Origin: Isoptericola sediminis
GTDB taxonomy: Bacteria > Actinomycetota > Actinomycetes > Actinomycetales > Cellulomonadaceae
Direction of reading: 5' to 3'
DNA length: 64,000 bases
Assembly (NCBI RefSeq): GCF_013085345.1
Contig: NZ_JABFAJ010000024.1
Span: forward strand, 248,001 to 312,000
A model generated the notes under the pieces. It saw only the letters and a list, made by a program, of their open reading frames with translations, ran no database searches and was not told where the DNA came from. This document shows positions 63,296 through 64,000 of this stretch, piece by piece. How positions within the stretch are numbered: position 1 is the stretch's first letter; every line of letters begins with the position of its first letter. The position numbers were made by a program, and so were the translations under genes.

Positions 63296-63316
63296 GAGGT
63301 GCGGGAGCGTCCCGGG

Positions 63317-64000
63317 TCAGACGAAGCCGAAGAGCGGGCCGAACGCGACCACGACGAGGAACGCCCACCCGACGTAGAAGGGCAGGACCGCGGCCTGCCA
63401 GCGGTCCAGGCCCGCGACCCCGTCGCGCCGCCGCAGCATGGAGACCAGCAGCCAGGCCGACCAGACCAGGTGGACCGCCATCAGCACGCCGAGACCGAGC
63501 ACGGCGACCTTGTTCGGGCTCGCCCCGAACGCGGCGGTCCGGGCGACCATCGCGGTCAGCACCACGCCGTCGACGGCGGTGGCCGCCACCGTCATCGCCA
63601 GCAGGACTCCGTCGAAGAAGCCGGGCCGCCGACCCGGGGTGCGGGCGGCGACCGCGTACAGCAGCAGCGCCAGCGCGACGACGAGCACCGAGGCCAGGGT
63701 GACGAGGAACTCGCGGTCGACGGTGGTCAGGCTGCCCACCGCCCCCAGGACGGCGACGCTCACGAGCAGCGTGATCGTGGTCAGCGGGACGAAGATCTTC
63801 GCCAGCACCGGGGCGATGTTCTCCACGACCTCCTGCTTGGCCTCGACGAGCCACGCCGCGACGAGCAGCGCGCCGGGGACGCCCATCGGCAGCACCCAGT
63901 CCTCGATCACCCCCTGGAACTCCACGTCGGCCAGGGTCAGCAGACCGATCGTGAGCCCGACGAGCAGGCCGCCGCCCAGGGCGATCAGGGCGTAGTAGAC
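63317..64000 (-). CDS. second permease-prefix-type membrane protein (partial)
   Basis: 228 C-terminal residues; the reading frame is open to the window end, so the start and prefix domain lie beyond 64000. It is clearly paralogous to 61514-62860: both carry AAWLVEAKQEVVENIAPVL, FGASPNKVA and the end VVVAFGPLFGFV. It is transcribed towards the PadR gene, so PadR and its partner may be a duplicated unit. Confidence 0.85.
   Translation of the reverse strand, partial: VYYALIALGGGLLVGLTIGLLTLADVEFQGVIEDWVLPMGVPGALLVAAWLVEAKQEVVENIAPVLAKIFVPLTTITLLVSVAVLGAVGSLTTVDREFLVTLASVLVVALALLLYAVAARTPGRRPGFFDGVLLAMTVAATAVDGVVLTAMVARTAAFGASPNKVAVLGLGVLMAVHLVWSAWLLVSMLRRRDGVAGLDRWQAAVLPFYVGWAFLVVVAFGPLFGFV

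Overview
The window is very GC-rich DNA from an actinobacterium. The gene content and protein signatures fit order Micrococcales, probably near Cellulomonas, Cellulosimicrobium or Isoptericola; this is inferred from gene content and no marker gene search was possible. Evidence includes a SigA with a lysine/alanine-rich N-terminus, SepH, a ParE/ParC topoisomerase IV pair, and many actinobacteria-specific DUF families (DUF4192, DUF7455, DUF5998, DUF4193, DUF3093, DUF3710, DUF3159, DUF5701). Many genes seem to be leaderless, with a TANNNT box 6-7 bases before ATG or GTG. I saw no rRNA, tRNA, CRISPR array or intact insertion sequence.

Layout. 1-9.2 kb: tail of an Rv2175c-like DNA-binding protein, a polyprenyl diphosphate synthase, a lipoprotein, DUF4192, a universal stress protein, sigA, an envelope protein, DUF7455, parE and a tiny ORF. 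9.3-17.9 kb: accessory genes, namely a DUF3800-like protein, a diaminopropionate ammonia-lyase-like enzyme coupled to an M20 hydrolase, a DUF4430 lipoprotein coupled to a DUF6580 membrane protein, three tandem copies of one unknown membrane protein, a dihydrofolate-reductase-like protein, a rhodanese lipoprotein behind a CsoR/CstR-type palindrome, and ArfB. 17.9-22.1 kb: a wrecked ABC-transporter gene followed by a clearly lower-GC island carrying one large SIR2-STAND protein, a likely anti-phage defence gene. 22.1-36.3 kb: metH, two tandem GNAT paralogues, further GNATs, lysoplasmalogenase, a methyltransferase, an MFS exporter, parC and a hemerythrin protein.

36.5-46.6 kb: a secreted protein, a methyltransferase, a GNAT/acyl-CoA-synthetase fusion, an overlapping run (DUF5998, phosphodiesterase, MFS, then thymidine kinase), sepH and an inositol monophosphatase. 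46.7-55.4 kb: a block ordered as in Mycobacterium tuberculosis Rv2699c-Rv2689c: DUF4193, DUF3093, dut, DUF3710, an OB-fold protein, DUF3159, ceoC, ceoB, a KimA-like APC permease and a TrmA-like RNA methyltransferase. It joins nucleotide hygiene (dut) with potassium control (TrkA-type regulators divergent from a probable K+ permease). 55.4-64 kb: a hydrolase/DUF5701 pair, acnA behind an 18-bp palindrome, a divergent hydrolase/TetR pair, and a PadR-controlled membrane-protein pair whose second paralogue runs off the window end.

The most interesting item is the SIR2-STAND island. Next come the CsoR/CstR-like operator before the rhodanese, the tandem membrane-protein triplication, two equally sized hairpins with shared ends 54 kb apart, and the paired PadR operators.
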